This document shows positions 33,203 through 40,231 of a stretch of 42,629 nt of DNA, one piece after another. The position numbers were made by a program, and so were the translations under genes. Every line of letters begins with the position of its first letter. Within the stretch, counting starts at the first letter, position 1. The notes beneath the pieces were generated by a model. It was not told where the DNA came from and ran no database searches. It was given only the letters and a program-made list of their open reading frames with translations. The stretch is from Treponema sp. (lineage in GTDB: Bacteria; Spirochaetota; Spirochaetia; Treponematales; Treponemataceae), in contig JAEDIW010000021.1 of NCBI GenBank assembly GCA_016296655.1, positions 1 through 42,629 of the forward strand, given 5' to 3'.

Positions 33203-34416
33203 TATGCAGGGTAGGTGAGCTGTATACAGCTCTGCCTTAAAGCCTGAGAAATTGAGCCGGTTTGTAAAAAGATGGCCAGTGCTTTTGCAAATTTTCCTGT
33301 TCCTGTCAAAAAGTCATAAAATGTTGTTTTTTCTTCAAATTCTTCGTCGATTATTTCAAGATTAGGGTTTTCAAGGTCTGCTTTAATCTGGTTTTTGGCA
33401 TCTTCAAATGAACAGATGCTGTCAATCAAATCGTGTTCAAGTGCCTGCTGTGCTGAATAGATGCGGCCGTCTGCAAGCGCGTACACTTTGCTGTCCTGCA
33501 TTTTTCTGCTTTTTGCAACAATTCCTGTGAACTGTTCGTAGGCACTGTCTGCCAGCGACTGCATGATGGCCTGCTGTTCTTCTGTCATGGCTTCATTGAA
33601 ATTCATCATGTTTTTATTTTTTCCAGAATGAATTGTTGTTGATTTTATACCGATTTTTGCAAGCAGTTCGGTTGCATCAGTAAACTGTCCGCAGATTGTG
33701 CCGATTGAACCTACAAGGCTGTTTCTGTTTGCCATGATGTTTGTTGCAGCGCAGGCTATATAATATCCTCCAGATGCTGCCATCGGTCCAAGATATGCAT
33801 AGACTTTTTTTCCGCTCGTCTTGTATTTTTCGAGGGCAAGGTAAACTTCGTCAGATTCGTAAACTGTGCCCCCTGGTGAATTGATGAAAAGAATAATGGC
33901 TTTGTTGTCTGCGTTTTCTTCAAGGTCTTTGATGAGGTTCAGTATTCTTTCCTGATCGTAGGTTCTGTTTTTCTTCTGGATTACACCTTCTATGTGGATT
34001 ATCGAGGCTGATTCCTGACCTTTTCCATTTAATTTTACTTTCCTGAGTTTTTTTCTGAACGTTTTGACAGTTGAAATATCGTCAAAATCATCAAGAATTT
34101 TTGATTCAACTGATATTGATTTTATCAGGGAGTTGTGCTTTGGTAAGAAAAATGGGAGCAGCCCTGAAAGTACGGAAACAAGAACGAAAAATGCAAAAAT
34201 TTTTGCGCCTTTTGATGGCTGTGGAAATTTTATGCGCGGTGAAAATTTGCTTTTTTGGGGCTTTGCAGAAGCTGTTTGGGTTGTGGCTTCTGAATTTTCG
34301 GCTTGTGCTTCTGCTTTAGAAGAGTCAGCTGTCTGAGTTTGCCCTGCTGTCGTTTCTGTCTGCTGTATTGGTTCGCTTGCCTGTTCTTCAGGCTTTTCAG
34401 TTATTTGATCTGACAT
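33187..34416 (-). CDS. sppA: Signal peptide peptidase SppA-type serine protease
   Basis: The 409-residue inner-membrane protein has a long Gln/Glu/Ala-rich, probably disordered cytoplasmic N-terminus (about 1-65), one membrane segment (IFAFFVLVSVLSGLLPFF), and a ClpP-fold peptidase domain. The SppA signatures are IHIEGVI, LFINSPGGTVYESDE, the active-site serine in GPMAASGGYYIACAA, and NSLVGSIGTICG. SppA degrades signal peptides left in the membrane after protein export. GGAGAAAAT precedes the ATG at 34416; an ATG 45 bases upstream has no such site. It lies 28 bp after a DUF975-like membrane-protein gene and is probably co-transcribed with it. The end overlaps the HTH-receiver gene by 16 bp. 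Confidence 0.92.
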   Translation of the reverse strand: MSDQITEKPEEQASEPIQQTETTAGQTQTADSSKAEAQAENSEATTQTASAKPQKSKFSPRIKFPQPSKGAKIFAFFVLVSVLSGLLPFFLPKHNSLIKSISVESKILDDFDDISTVKTFRKKLRKVKLNGKGQESASIIHIEGVIQKKNRTYDQERILNLIKDLEENADNKAIILFINSPGGTVYESDEVYLALEKYKTSGKKVYAYLGPMAASGGYYIACAATNIMANRNSLVGSIGTICGQFTDATELLAKIGIKSTTIHSGKNKNMMNFNEAMTEEQQAIMQSLADSAYEQFTGIVAKSRKMQDSKVYALADGRIYSAQQALEHDLIDSICSFEDAKNQIKADLENPNLEIIDEEFEEKTTFYDFLTGTGKFAKALAIFLQTGSISQALRQSCIQLTYPAYYCPL

Positions 34417-34444
34417 ATTTTCTCCAAATTTATTGTCTTGTTGT

Positions 34445-35209
34445 TTACTTTTTTGATTCAAAATCTTCTTGCAGAAGAGTTGCTGATTTTAATGCAATTG
34501 TTTTTAGTTCCAGGTAGGCATTTGTAAAAGCGAGGTTTATGTATGGCGCAAGAAAAATAAAGCCGATACCGCCTGTAATTAACGAAAGAAAAATCCATCC
34601 TGAAAAACTTAACGTCATTGAAAAAAGCTCACCTTTGTAGCCTTTTGTCATGATTTTGCTGATTTTCATGGATTTTAGAACTCCCAGTTCAGGGTATTCA
34701 TTGAGTACAAAAAAAGTCATGGAATATGAATAAAATTTTACGATGACAGGAACGAAAAATAGAATTACTAATGGAACCAGTAATAAGACAAAGATTGCGC
34801 TGATAAGAAGCATTGGAAAGCAAATCAGAATTATCCATGGAGTTATGAATACAATCATCCAAAAGCCTGTTTGAAATGCCTTCCAAAAACCTTCCAGGCC
34901 TTTGAAAAAGTCTTTTAGAGAAACTTTGGTGCCTTCTACGGCTAGTTTGAGGCTTAGGAAAATTGCTGCATTTTGCAAGGCGCAGAACATAAAGAATAAA
35001 ATTACGCCAGAACCGTATATTGGTGAAACCGATTCTGCATGAAAAATATTTTCCAAAAATGGAAAATGGTTCGAAGCTTCTGAAATTATTTCTGGCATTT
35101 TTACAAGCATCAAAAGTGCTGCTGAAATTGCTGAAACAATTGTAAAAACTTTCCATTGCCCTTTGAGCTGGGCTAAAGCTTTTTCTTTGTACTTTATTCT
35201 ATCGAACAT
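34445..35209 (-). CDS. DUF975-like integral membrane protein
   Basis: The 254-residue protein has the DUF975-type layout: a short basic start (MFDRIKYKEKALAQLKGQWK), several hydrophobic segments (about 24-40, 68-90, 120-160, 205-225), and charged loops between them. Its role is unknown. AAGGA about nine bases before the ATG serves as ribosome-binding site. The gene lies upstream of sppA and shares its promoter region (35329-35365), so an envelope-related role alongside SppA is plausible from context only. Confidence 0.68.
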   Translation of the reverse strand: MFDRIKYKEKALAQLKGQWKVFTIVSAISAALLMLVKMPEIISEASNHFPFLENIFHAESVSPIYGSGVILFFMFCALQNAAIFLSLKLAVEGTKVSLKDFFKGLEGFWKAFQTGFWMIVFITPWIILICFPMLLISAIFVLLLVPLVILFFVPVIVKFYSYSMTFFVLNEYPELGVLKSMKISKIMTKGYKGELFSMTLSFSGWIFLSLITGGIGFIFLAPYINLAFTNAYLELKTIALKSATLLQEDFESKK

Positions 35210-35328
35210 TTTTTTTTCCTTAATAAGAGGGCAGTCGAAAATGAAAAAATCCGGCTTTGCCTTTTATTTATGCTTTCTCCAGATGTGAAATCTAAGTAGA
35301 TAAGAGTTCGCAACGCAAACTTTTTTAC

Positions 35329-35365
35329 ATTATAGCATTATAGTGTGCTGTTTTCAAAATTGCAA
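35329..35365 (-). promoter_or_regulatory. Two staggered promoters for the DUF975-like gene and sppA
   Basis: On the minus strand two perfect TATAAT hexamers lie 8 bp apart (35342-35337 and 35334-35329). The first has TTGCAA (35365-35360) and the second TTGAAA (35357-35352), each at exactly 17 bp. Predicted starts are near 35330 and 35322, with a leader of about 113-121 nt. Confidence 0.72.
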
Positions 35366-35420
35366 TTTAGGGAAGTACAGATAAACACTTGAAGCGATTA
35401 CTCAGCAATTTCCGTCAAAT

Positions 35421-35446
35421 GCTGTAAGTCATTGTCTTACAGACAA
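35421..35446 (-). terminator. Hairpin after the CYTH gene
   Basis: CTGTAAG (35422-35428) pairs with CTTACAG (35436-35442) with a 7-nt loop directly after the CYTH stop. There is no U-tract on the minus strand, so termination strength is doubtful. Confidence 0.4.
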
Positions 35447-36082
35447 TTAGCTACATTTAGTGTTTCCTTTGGGGTTAGCTGTCTGCTGCTTGCATTGAAT
35501 TTCTTTTAACAGGTCAGAGTAAAAGCGGTTTTCTATCTGTTCCTTTGAAATTCCAGATTTTTCAAGAATATTCAGTAATTCGTTTTGAATTCCTGCTGTT
35601 TCGGAATTATCCTGTTTTTTTGGCTCGCAGAGGATTTCTATTTCCAGAAAATTTCCTAAGGGTGGAATTCTGCATAATTCAAGAAGAGCTTGGCCGTACT
35701 TTGTGTCATAAATCCAGGCAGAAACGTATTTTTCTTTTGTGCTGCTGATTTTAAAGCCTGAGTCTCTAAGCAGGAATTCAACTGCTTTTTCATCTGAAAG
35801 TTCTGATTCATTTTCTTCATTTACTTCGGTTTGAAAAGCTTGCCCGTCAGAAATGTTTTCAACTAGTTTTTTTCGTTTGTATGTTAAAAAAACTTTCTGT
35901 TTGCCGTCTTTTATTTCTCGGCGGATTCTTGCCGTGATTTTTTTTGCAGGATTTTCCGATGTGAAAATGCTCCAGTAAGTGTCATGGCGTTCCAGCTGGC
36001 CTGAAAATTTTGCAAAGGAATTCAGTTTTTGAATTGTTTTTTCCAAATCATGGACACGGGCTTTTAATTCTATTTCAATCAT
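35447..36082 (-). CDS. CYTH-domain protein (class IV adenylate cyclase / thiamine triphosphatase-like)
   Basis: The 211-residue protein opens with MIEIELKARV, the ExExK signature of the CYTH fold. It then has the basic residues expected in the tunnel, ITARIRREIKDGKQKVFLTYKRK, and the later acidic ELCRIPPLGNFLEIEIL strand. CYTH proteins bind polyphosphate-containing nucleotides and include class IV adenylate cyclases and triphosphatases; which reaction applies here is not clear. The open frame extends 81 bases upstream, but the ATG at 36082 begins the motif and lies six bases after a -10, so the mRNA may be leaderless. It is divergent from the aldose-epimerase-like gene, with overlapping regulatory DNA between them. 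Confidence 0.82.
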   Translation of the reverse strand: MIEIELKARVHDLEKTIQKLNSFAKFSGQLERHDTYWSIFTSENPAKKITARIRREIKDGKQKVFLTYKRKKLVENISDGQAFQTEVNEENESELSDEKAVEFLLRDSGFKISSTKEKYVSAWIYDTKYGQALLELCRIPPLGNFLEIEILCEPKKQDNSETAGIQNELLNILEKSGISKEQIENRFYSDLLKEIQCKQQTANPKGNTKCS

Positions 36083-36088
36083 GCTTAA

Positions 36089-36117
36089 AATATAGCTTTT
36101 TTTCTGCTTTGGTTCAA
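36089..36117 (-). promoter_or_regulatory. Promoter predicted to give leaderless CYTH mRNA
   Basis: On the minus strand TTGAAC (36117-36112), a 17-bp spacer and TATATT (36094-36089) precede the ATG at 36082 by exactly six bases. No ribosome-binding site is present. Confidence 0.65.
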
Positions 36118-36191
36118 TTTTTTTATGAAGCAATATAGCGCTAAAATTTGCCTGTTTTATCATCTGACAGTTTCCTAAAAAAACTGGAATA

Positions 36192-36200
36192 TGGTATAGT
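36192..36200 (+). promoter_or_regulatory. Extended -10 promoter predicted to give leaderless epimerase-like mRNA
   Basis: TGG directly followed by TATAGT (36195-36200) is an extended -10, followed after six bases by the ATG at 36207. The -35 region (TTCCTA at 36172) is weak, as expected for an extended -10 promoter. Confidence 0.6.
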
Positions 36201-36206
36201 ATTTTT

Positions 36207-37109
36207 ATGAATATTACATTGAAAAATGCCCGTTTTGAGGCAATTATCAGTACTCACGGTGCTGAAATCAACTCATTAAAAGGAGCTGATGGCACTGAAT
36301 ATGTTTGGAACGGTGATGCATCCGTTTGGAAATACCATGCCCCGGTTCTTTTTCCTCATGTTGGAAGAATCCGTGACCAGTTTATGACTGTAAAGGACAA
36401 GGAATATAAGCTTGGCGTAAATGGTTTTGCACGCGATTTGGAATTCAGGCTTTTGCACAGCAGTGAAACTTCTGCGGAATTTGAACTTAACGAAAGTGCA
36501 GAAACTGCTGAAAAATATCCGTGGAAATTTTCGCTGAAGGTTTTTTATGAACTTACAGAAAAGGGGCTGACTTTTACTTCGACAGTTACAAACACTGACA
36601 GTGAAGAAATCAGTTTTTCTTTGGGAAGCCATTCTGCATTCTGCTGTCCGCGCAACACTGATGCCGAAGGTACAGCAAACAGCGATTATTTTATTGAATT
36701 TGAAAAAAAAGAGGCTCTTACAGGCGTAGCTACAACTTCAGACGGCTATATTGCTTCTGATGAAGATGGAATTGCACCTTATACATTCCCCTATGGAGAA
36801 AAGGAACCTGGAATCATTCCGCTTACAGCTGAAGGTTTTGGTAACGGGCACTTTTTTACAGCCTTTACTTCGGATTGGGTCGGTTTGCGCAACAGAAAAA
36901 ACGGAAGCCTTGTAAAAGTGAACACAAAAGATTATCCATACCTGATGATTTGGCAGAATGCTGGTGAACCTCGTTTTGTCTGCATTGAACCTTGGTATGG
37001 AATTCCTGATCCAGAAGTAACTGATCACCGCTGGGAATTGAAGCCTGCACTTATCAGTCTGCAGCCTGGCAAATCCTTTACCGCAGATCAGTCAATCACA
37101 ATCGAATAG
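36207..37109 (+). CDS. Aldose 1-epimerase family protein
   Basis: The 300-residue protein has the galactose-mutarotase-like fold: early segment WNGDASVWKYHAPVLFPHVG, then VNGFARDLEF, FSLGSHSAFCCP and a C-terminal WYGIPDPEVTD segment. The conserved histidine in the GSHSAF segment is typical of the family, which interconverts sugar anomers. Some members act on galactose, others on sugar phosphates; the substrate cannot be read here. The ATG lies six bases after an extended -10 with no ribosome-binding site. It is followed, with no space for a promoter, by the tRNA-dihydrouridine synthase gene. Confidence 0.85.
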   Translation: MNITLKNARFEAIISTHGAEINSLKGADGTEYVWNGDASVWKYHAPVLFPHVGRIRDQFMTVKDKEYKLGVNGFARDLEFRLLHSSETSAEFELNESAETAEKYPWKFSLKVFYELTEKGLTFTSTVTNTDSEEISFSLGSHSAFCCPRNTDAEGTANSDYFIEFEKKEALTGVATTSDGYIASDEDGIAPYTFPYGEKEPGIIPLTAEGFGNGHFFTAFTSDWVGLRNRKNGSLVKVNTKDYPYLMIWQNAGEPRFVCIEPWYGIPDPEVTDHRWELKPALISLQPGKSFTADQSITIE

Positions 37110-37111
37110 TT

Positions 37112-38155
37112 TTGAATGCTGTGAAACAAACTTCAAAGCCTTCTTTAATCTGCGCGCCCATGGCAACTTTAAGCCATGAGGCCCACCGCCGGCTCATTGA
37201 AAAGTTCGGCGGTTGTGATGAATATTTTACTGAAATGATAAATGCCGGTTCTCTCTTAACCAACGGGCCGTTTGAAAAGTTTTATCTGATGAATGAAACT
37301 GTGCCAGAAAAAATGGTCTGGCAGCTTACAGGCGGAAAAACTGCCCTTATTGAAAGAGCTGTCCCCGTGGTTGCTGAACTTGGAGGAGTAGGCATTGATT
37401 TGAACATGGGCTGCTGCGCACCGGAAATTGTTGCCAGCGGGGCAGGCATTGCATGGATGCTTAAGCCTGTTGAAGAAACTTGGGCAATGGTTCATGCTGT
37501 GCGCTGTGCAATGGAAAGTTGTTCTGAGCATGGGCAGTTAAAACTTCGCCTGAGTGTAAAACTCAGACTTGGGGATGAAAATTTTACAGATGAAGGCTTT
37601 TTTTCATTCTGTAAGATGCTTATGGACGAAGGTGTTCAGCAGCTGACGTTACATCCCAGGACAAAAAAGCAAAAATATACCAGACCTGCCCGCTGGGAAT
37701 ATGTTGAAAAACTTGCAGGCTTTGCAAAACCTTATGGTGTCCGCATAATTTTAAATGGCGATGTAAAAGACGTAGAATCTGCAAAATCTGCAATGAAAGC
37801 ATCTCCTTCTGCAGACGGTCTTATGATTGGCAGGATGGCAGCGCAGAAACCATGGATTTTTGCTCAAATTGCCCAGTCTTTTGCCTGTGAAGATTCAGAC
37901 CGTGATGTTTTGCGCACAAAAATTGATTTGCAGCAACTGATTTTTGAATATCTGGATGACCTTCAGATTTATCAGCCGAAAGAATTTTGGAAAACCAGAT
38001 GCCAGCGTTTTTTTACGTATTTTTGCAGCAATTTTTCATTTGCGCATTATGCCAGAACTCAGCTGGTTAATGCCAGTTGCATTTCTCAGGCTAAGGAGAG
38101 GCTTGTCCAATATTTTGAAAAAGTACCAGAAGACAGGTTTATCAGTGCATTGTGA
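37112..38155 (+). CDS. tRNA-dihydrouridine synthase family protein
   Basis: The 347-residue flavoprotein shows the Dus pattern. It begins LICAPMATLSHEAHRRL, with YFTEMINAGSLL following. The active-site segment is VGIDLNMGCCAPEIVASGAG, containing the expected catalytic cysteine but with an extra Cys where the family usually has Pro. Downstream are KLRLGDENFTDEG, LHPRTKKQKYTRPARWEYV, GVRIILNGDVKDVESAK and GLMIGRMAAQKPWIF. Dus enzymes reduce specific tRNA uridines using FMN and NADPH. The open frame starts with TTG three bases after the epimerase stop; a GTG at 37121 is a possible alternative. The tiny gap implies translational coupling. It ends 11 bp from the converging aldolase gene. Confidence 0.88.
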   Translation: MNAVKQTSKPSLICAPMATLSHEAHRRLIEKFGGCDEYFTEMINAGSLLTNGPFEKFYLMNETVPEKMVWQLTGGKTALIERAVPVVAELGGVGIDLNMGCCAPEIVASGAGIAWMLKPVEETWAMVHAVRCAMESCSEHGQLKLRLSVKLRLGDENFTDEGFFSFCKMLMDEGVQQLTLHPRTKKQKYTRPARWEYVEKLAGFAKPYGVRIILNGDVKDVESAKSAMKASPSADGLMIGRMAAQKPWIFAQIAQSFACEDSDRDVLRTKIDLQQLIFEYLDDLQIYQPKEFWKTRCQRFFTYFCSNFSFAHYARTQLVNASCISQAKERLVQYFEKVPEDRFISAL

Positions 38156-38166
38156 TAAGCTGCCTT

Positions 38167-38808
38167 TTACATTGCGGCTTTTACAAAAAGTTTTGCCAGC
38201 TCTGTAAGCTGGTCAAACCTGTCTTCGTTAATCAGGCTTGGTTTCATGATGTTTGAGCCGATTCCGCAACTGCAACATCCTGAATCCAGGAATGATTTTA
38301 CGTTGTTTTCATCTACTCCGCCGACAGCCATCAGCGGAACATTGCTGATTGGACCACGGATGGCTTTTATATAGTCGATGCCCAGAAAACTGGCCGGAAA
38401 AATTTTTACAATATCGGCTCCGCTGTTCCATGCAGTCTGAATTTCTGTTGGGGTCATTGCTCCTGGTATGGAAATCATGCCAAGTTTTTTAACCTCGGCA
38501 ATTACTGCAGGATTTGTGTCTGGGGCAAGAATAAAGTCTGCTCCTGCTCCTGCTGCAGCTCTTGCCTGTTCTATTGTAACGGTTGTTCCTGCTCCAACGC
38601 ACATTCTGCTGCCCAAAGTTTTTTTTACTATTTCAATTGATTTAACCGTGTCTTGAATGCAGGTTTGTGATGACTGGTCAAAGGTTATTTCCAGACAGCG
38701 GATGCCGCCTGCATTTACGGCAAGAGCTGCTTCTGCAATTTTGTCTGGAGAAACGTGTCTTACAATTGAAACAAGTTTATTTTCTTTTATGAAGGAAAGA
38801 ACATCCAT
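38167..38808 (-). CDS. KDPG/KHG aldolase family protein
   Basis: The 213-residue protein belongs to the bifunctional 4-hydroxy-2-oxoglutarate / 2-dehydro-3-deoxy-phosphogluconate aldolase family. The TIM-barrel motifs are visible: GIRCLEITFDQSS (conserved Glu), MCVGAGTTVTIEQARAA, DFILAPDTNPAV, the Schiff-base lysine in DIVKIFPAS and PLMAVGGVDENNV. It would cleave 2-dehydro-3-deoxy-6-phospho sugar acids to pyruvate and glyceraldehyde 3-phosphate. The divergently transcribed kinase at 39091 makes its substrate type, so the two form a sugar-acid catabolic module. The promoter is at 38907-38879, with an inverted repeat at its start site. Confidence 0.9.
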   Translation of the reverse strand: MDVLSFIKENKLVSIVRHVSPDKIAEAALAVNAGGIRCLEITFDQSSQTCIQDTVKSIEIVKKTLGSRMCVGAGTTVTIEQARAAAGAGADFILAPDTNPAVIAEVKKLGMISIPGAMTPTEIQTAWNSGADIVKIFPASFLGIDYIKAIRGPISNVPLMAVGGVDENNVKSFLDSGCCSCGIGSNIMKPSLINEDRFDQLTELAKLFVKAAM

Positions 38809-38857
38809 TTTTTAGCCCCATTTATCTGAAAATTGTTCAGTTTGTATTTTTTGAGAA

Positions 38858-38872
38858 TCAGTGTATGACTGA
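38858..38872. promoter_or_regulatory. Operator-like inverted repeat at the aldolase start site
   Basis: TCAGT-GTATG-ACTGA is a perfect 15-bp inverted repeat located at about +1 to +15 of the predicted aldolase transcript, where a repressor would block transcription. No regulator for it is encoded nearby. Confidence 0.45.
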
Positions 38873-38878
38873 CTTTTT

Positions 38879-38907
38879 AAAATATATTCAGAAAGTCAAA
38901 TTGTCAA
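38879..38907 (-). promoter_or_regulatory. Promoter of the KDPG aldolase gene
   Basis: On the minus strand TTGACA (38907-38902), a 17-bp spacer and TATTTT (38884-38879) predict a start near 38872 and a leader of about 63 nt. Confidence 0.6.
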
Positions 38908-38943
38908 TGAACAGAATGTTTAAATTATGCATATTTTGGGGTT

Positions 38944-39060
38944 TTAGGGGCTGTGTCGGGCAGCCCCTAGGAGAAAGGGGTGTGTGAGCAACGAAGTGCG
39001 AACCAGGGGAAAGGCTTTTCCCCTTTAAATGCTGCCCTTTAAATGCTGGCTAAAAGGGGC
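38944..39060. repeat. GC-rich island D with hairpins and a tandem 14-bp duplication
   Basis: TAGGGGCTG (38945-38953) pairs with CAGCCCCTA (38961-38969). AGGGGAAA (39005-39012) pairs with TTTCCCCT (39017-39024), and CCCCTTT (39020-39026) can alternatively pair with AAAGGGG (39053-39059). CCCTTTAAATGCTG occurs twice in tandem, exactly, at 39021-39034 and 39035-39048. Read on the other strand, GCCTTTCCCC and GCACTTCGTTG correspond to GGCTTTCCCC and CCACTTCGCTG of island B. It lies between the divergent aldolase and kinase genes. Confidence 0.65.
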
Positions 39061-39090
39061 TTTAGAGGTTATACTGTTTTTGGAGGCGAA

Positions 39091-40113
39091 ATGCTTAAGG
39101 TTTATTTTGATTCGGGAACTACGAATACGCGCGTGTATTTTATTGATGAAAATGGAAAAATCGTCTGGCGGACAGAAAAAGAGGTCGGTTCAAAAGATGC
39201 TGCTGTTTCAGGCGATAAGGAGCTTTTGCCGAGGGAACTTAGTGAACTTTTGAGGCTTGGGCTTGACGAGTTGGGAATAGTTGAGGATTGCGTAGAGTCT
39301 GTCTGGATGAGTGGAATGATTACAAGTCCGAATGGAATTGTGGAAGTACCGCATATTAGCGTGCCTGTGGATGCCGAAAAACTTGCTTCCAGGGTTTTTA
39401 AATATAACGAAGAAAAATTTTTCAAGCGTGAAATAAATTTTATTGCAGGAATAAAAACTGTTGTGGATGGCACTGTGATTACTCCGGAAAATGTTGCTCA
39501 GATTAACAATATGCGAGGCGAAGAAACTGAAATCTGTGGAATAATTGATGGAAAATTTCTTGGCGATGGGACTAGTGTTCTTATCATGCCTGGAAGTCAT
39601 ACTCAGATTGCTGTAGTTAAAGACGGAAAAATTGTAAACATTATTTCTACGATTACGGGTGAACTGTTCAAGGCTTTAAAAACTCAGACCATTTTAAGTG
39701 CAAGTTTGGAAGGGGAAAGTTCGGAACTTGATGAGAAGATGGTAAAGCTTGGATATAAGAATCTTGTGGAGCTTGGCTTTAACAGGGCGATTTATATTGA
39801 CCGCTCCATGCTGCTTTTTACTGATTCTACGGCTGAGATGCGTCACAGTTATCTGGAAGGTGTGTTAAATGGAGGAGTTTTGCAGGCGATTTGTGCTGTT
39901 CTTGGAAAACAAAGCCTGAAAGCTTATGTCTGCGGGTCGCAAAAGCAGTTTCGTATAATCAAGGCGATTGCAGAAGATTTTTTTCCTGAATATAAGGTTG
40001 AAAAGCTTGAAAACAGCCGGGAAAATCCTTTTTCGGTGATGGGTTTTAAGGCAATTTACCGGCAGTTTTGCAGATTGCAGGCAGATTGTAGACAACCTGC
40101 AGACAGATTGTAG
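39091..40113 (+). CDS. 2-dehydro-3-deoxygalactonokinase-type sugar-acid kinase
   Basis: The 340-residue protein opens with MLKVYFDSGTTNTRVYFIDE, the ASKHA-like phosphate-binding start of DgoK-type kinases. Later segments VWMSGMITSPNGIVEVPHIS, FIAGIKTVVDG, MRGEETEICGIIDG and VLIMPGSHTQIAVVKDG match the family. It would phosphorylate 2-dehydro-3-deoxygalactonate or a similar acid. The divergent KDPG-type aldolase is the obvious next step. The frame extends upstream, but GGAGG six bases before the ATG at 39091 sets the start. The last 10 residues contain a short Cys/Asp/Arg-rich tail. Confidence 0.88.
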   Translation: MLKVYFDSGTTNTRVYFIDENGKIVWRTEKEVGSKDAAVSGDKELLPRELSELLRLGLDELGIVEDCVESVWMSGMITSPNGIVEVPHISVPVDAEKLASRVFKYNEEKFFKREINFIAGIKTVVDGTVITPENVAQINNMRGEETEICGIIDGKFLGDGTSVLIMPGSHTQIAVVKDGKIVNIISTITGELFKALKTQTILSASLEGESSELDEKMVKLGYKNLVELGFNRAIYIDRSMLLFTDSTAEMRHSYLEGVLNGGVLQAICAVLGKQSLKAYVCGSQKQFRIIKAIAEDFFPEYKVEKLENSRENPFSVMGFKAIYRQFCRLQADCRQPADRL

Positions 40114-40147
40114 TTTTTTTTAGGAAAGCTGATTAGAAAATCTGCGG

Positions 40148-40220
40148 AAAACACTGGCATTGAATAAAAAGTTGCGGCTCCAGGTGAGTAAAGTTTTTAA
40201 AATCTGCCAGTGTTTTTTTT
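40148..40220. terminator. Bidirectional terminator with a long loop
   Basis: AAAACACTGGCA (40148-40159) pairs perfectly over 12 bp with TGCCAGTGTTTT (40205-40216), followed by more T residues. The 45-nt loop is unusually long. It separates the kinase gene from the mrp-type gene coming from the other side. Confidence 0.65.
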
Positions 40221-40231
40221 GATGCTGATTT

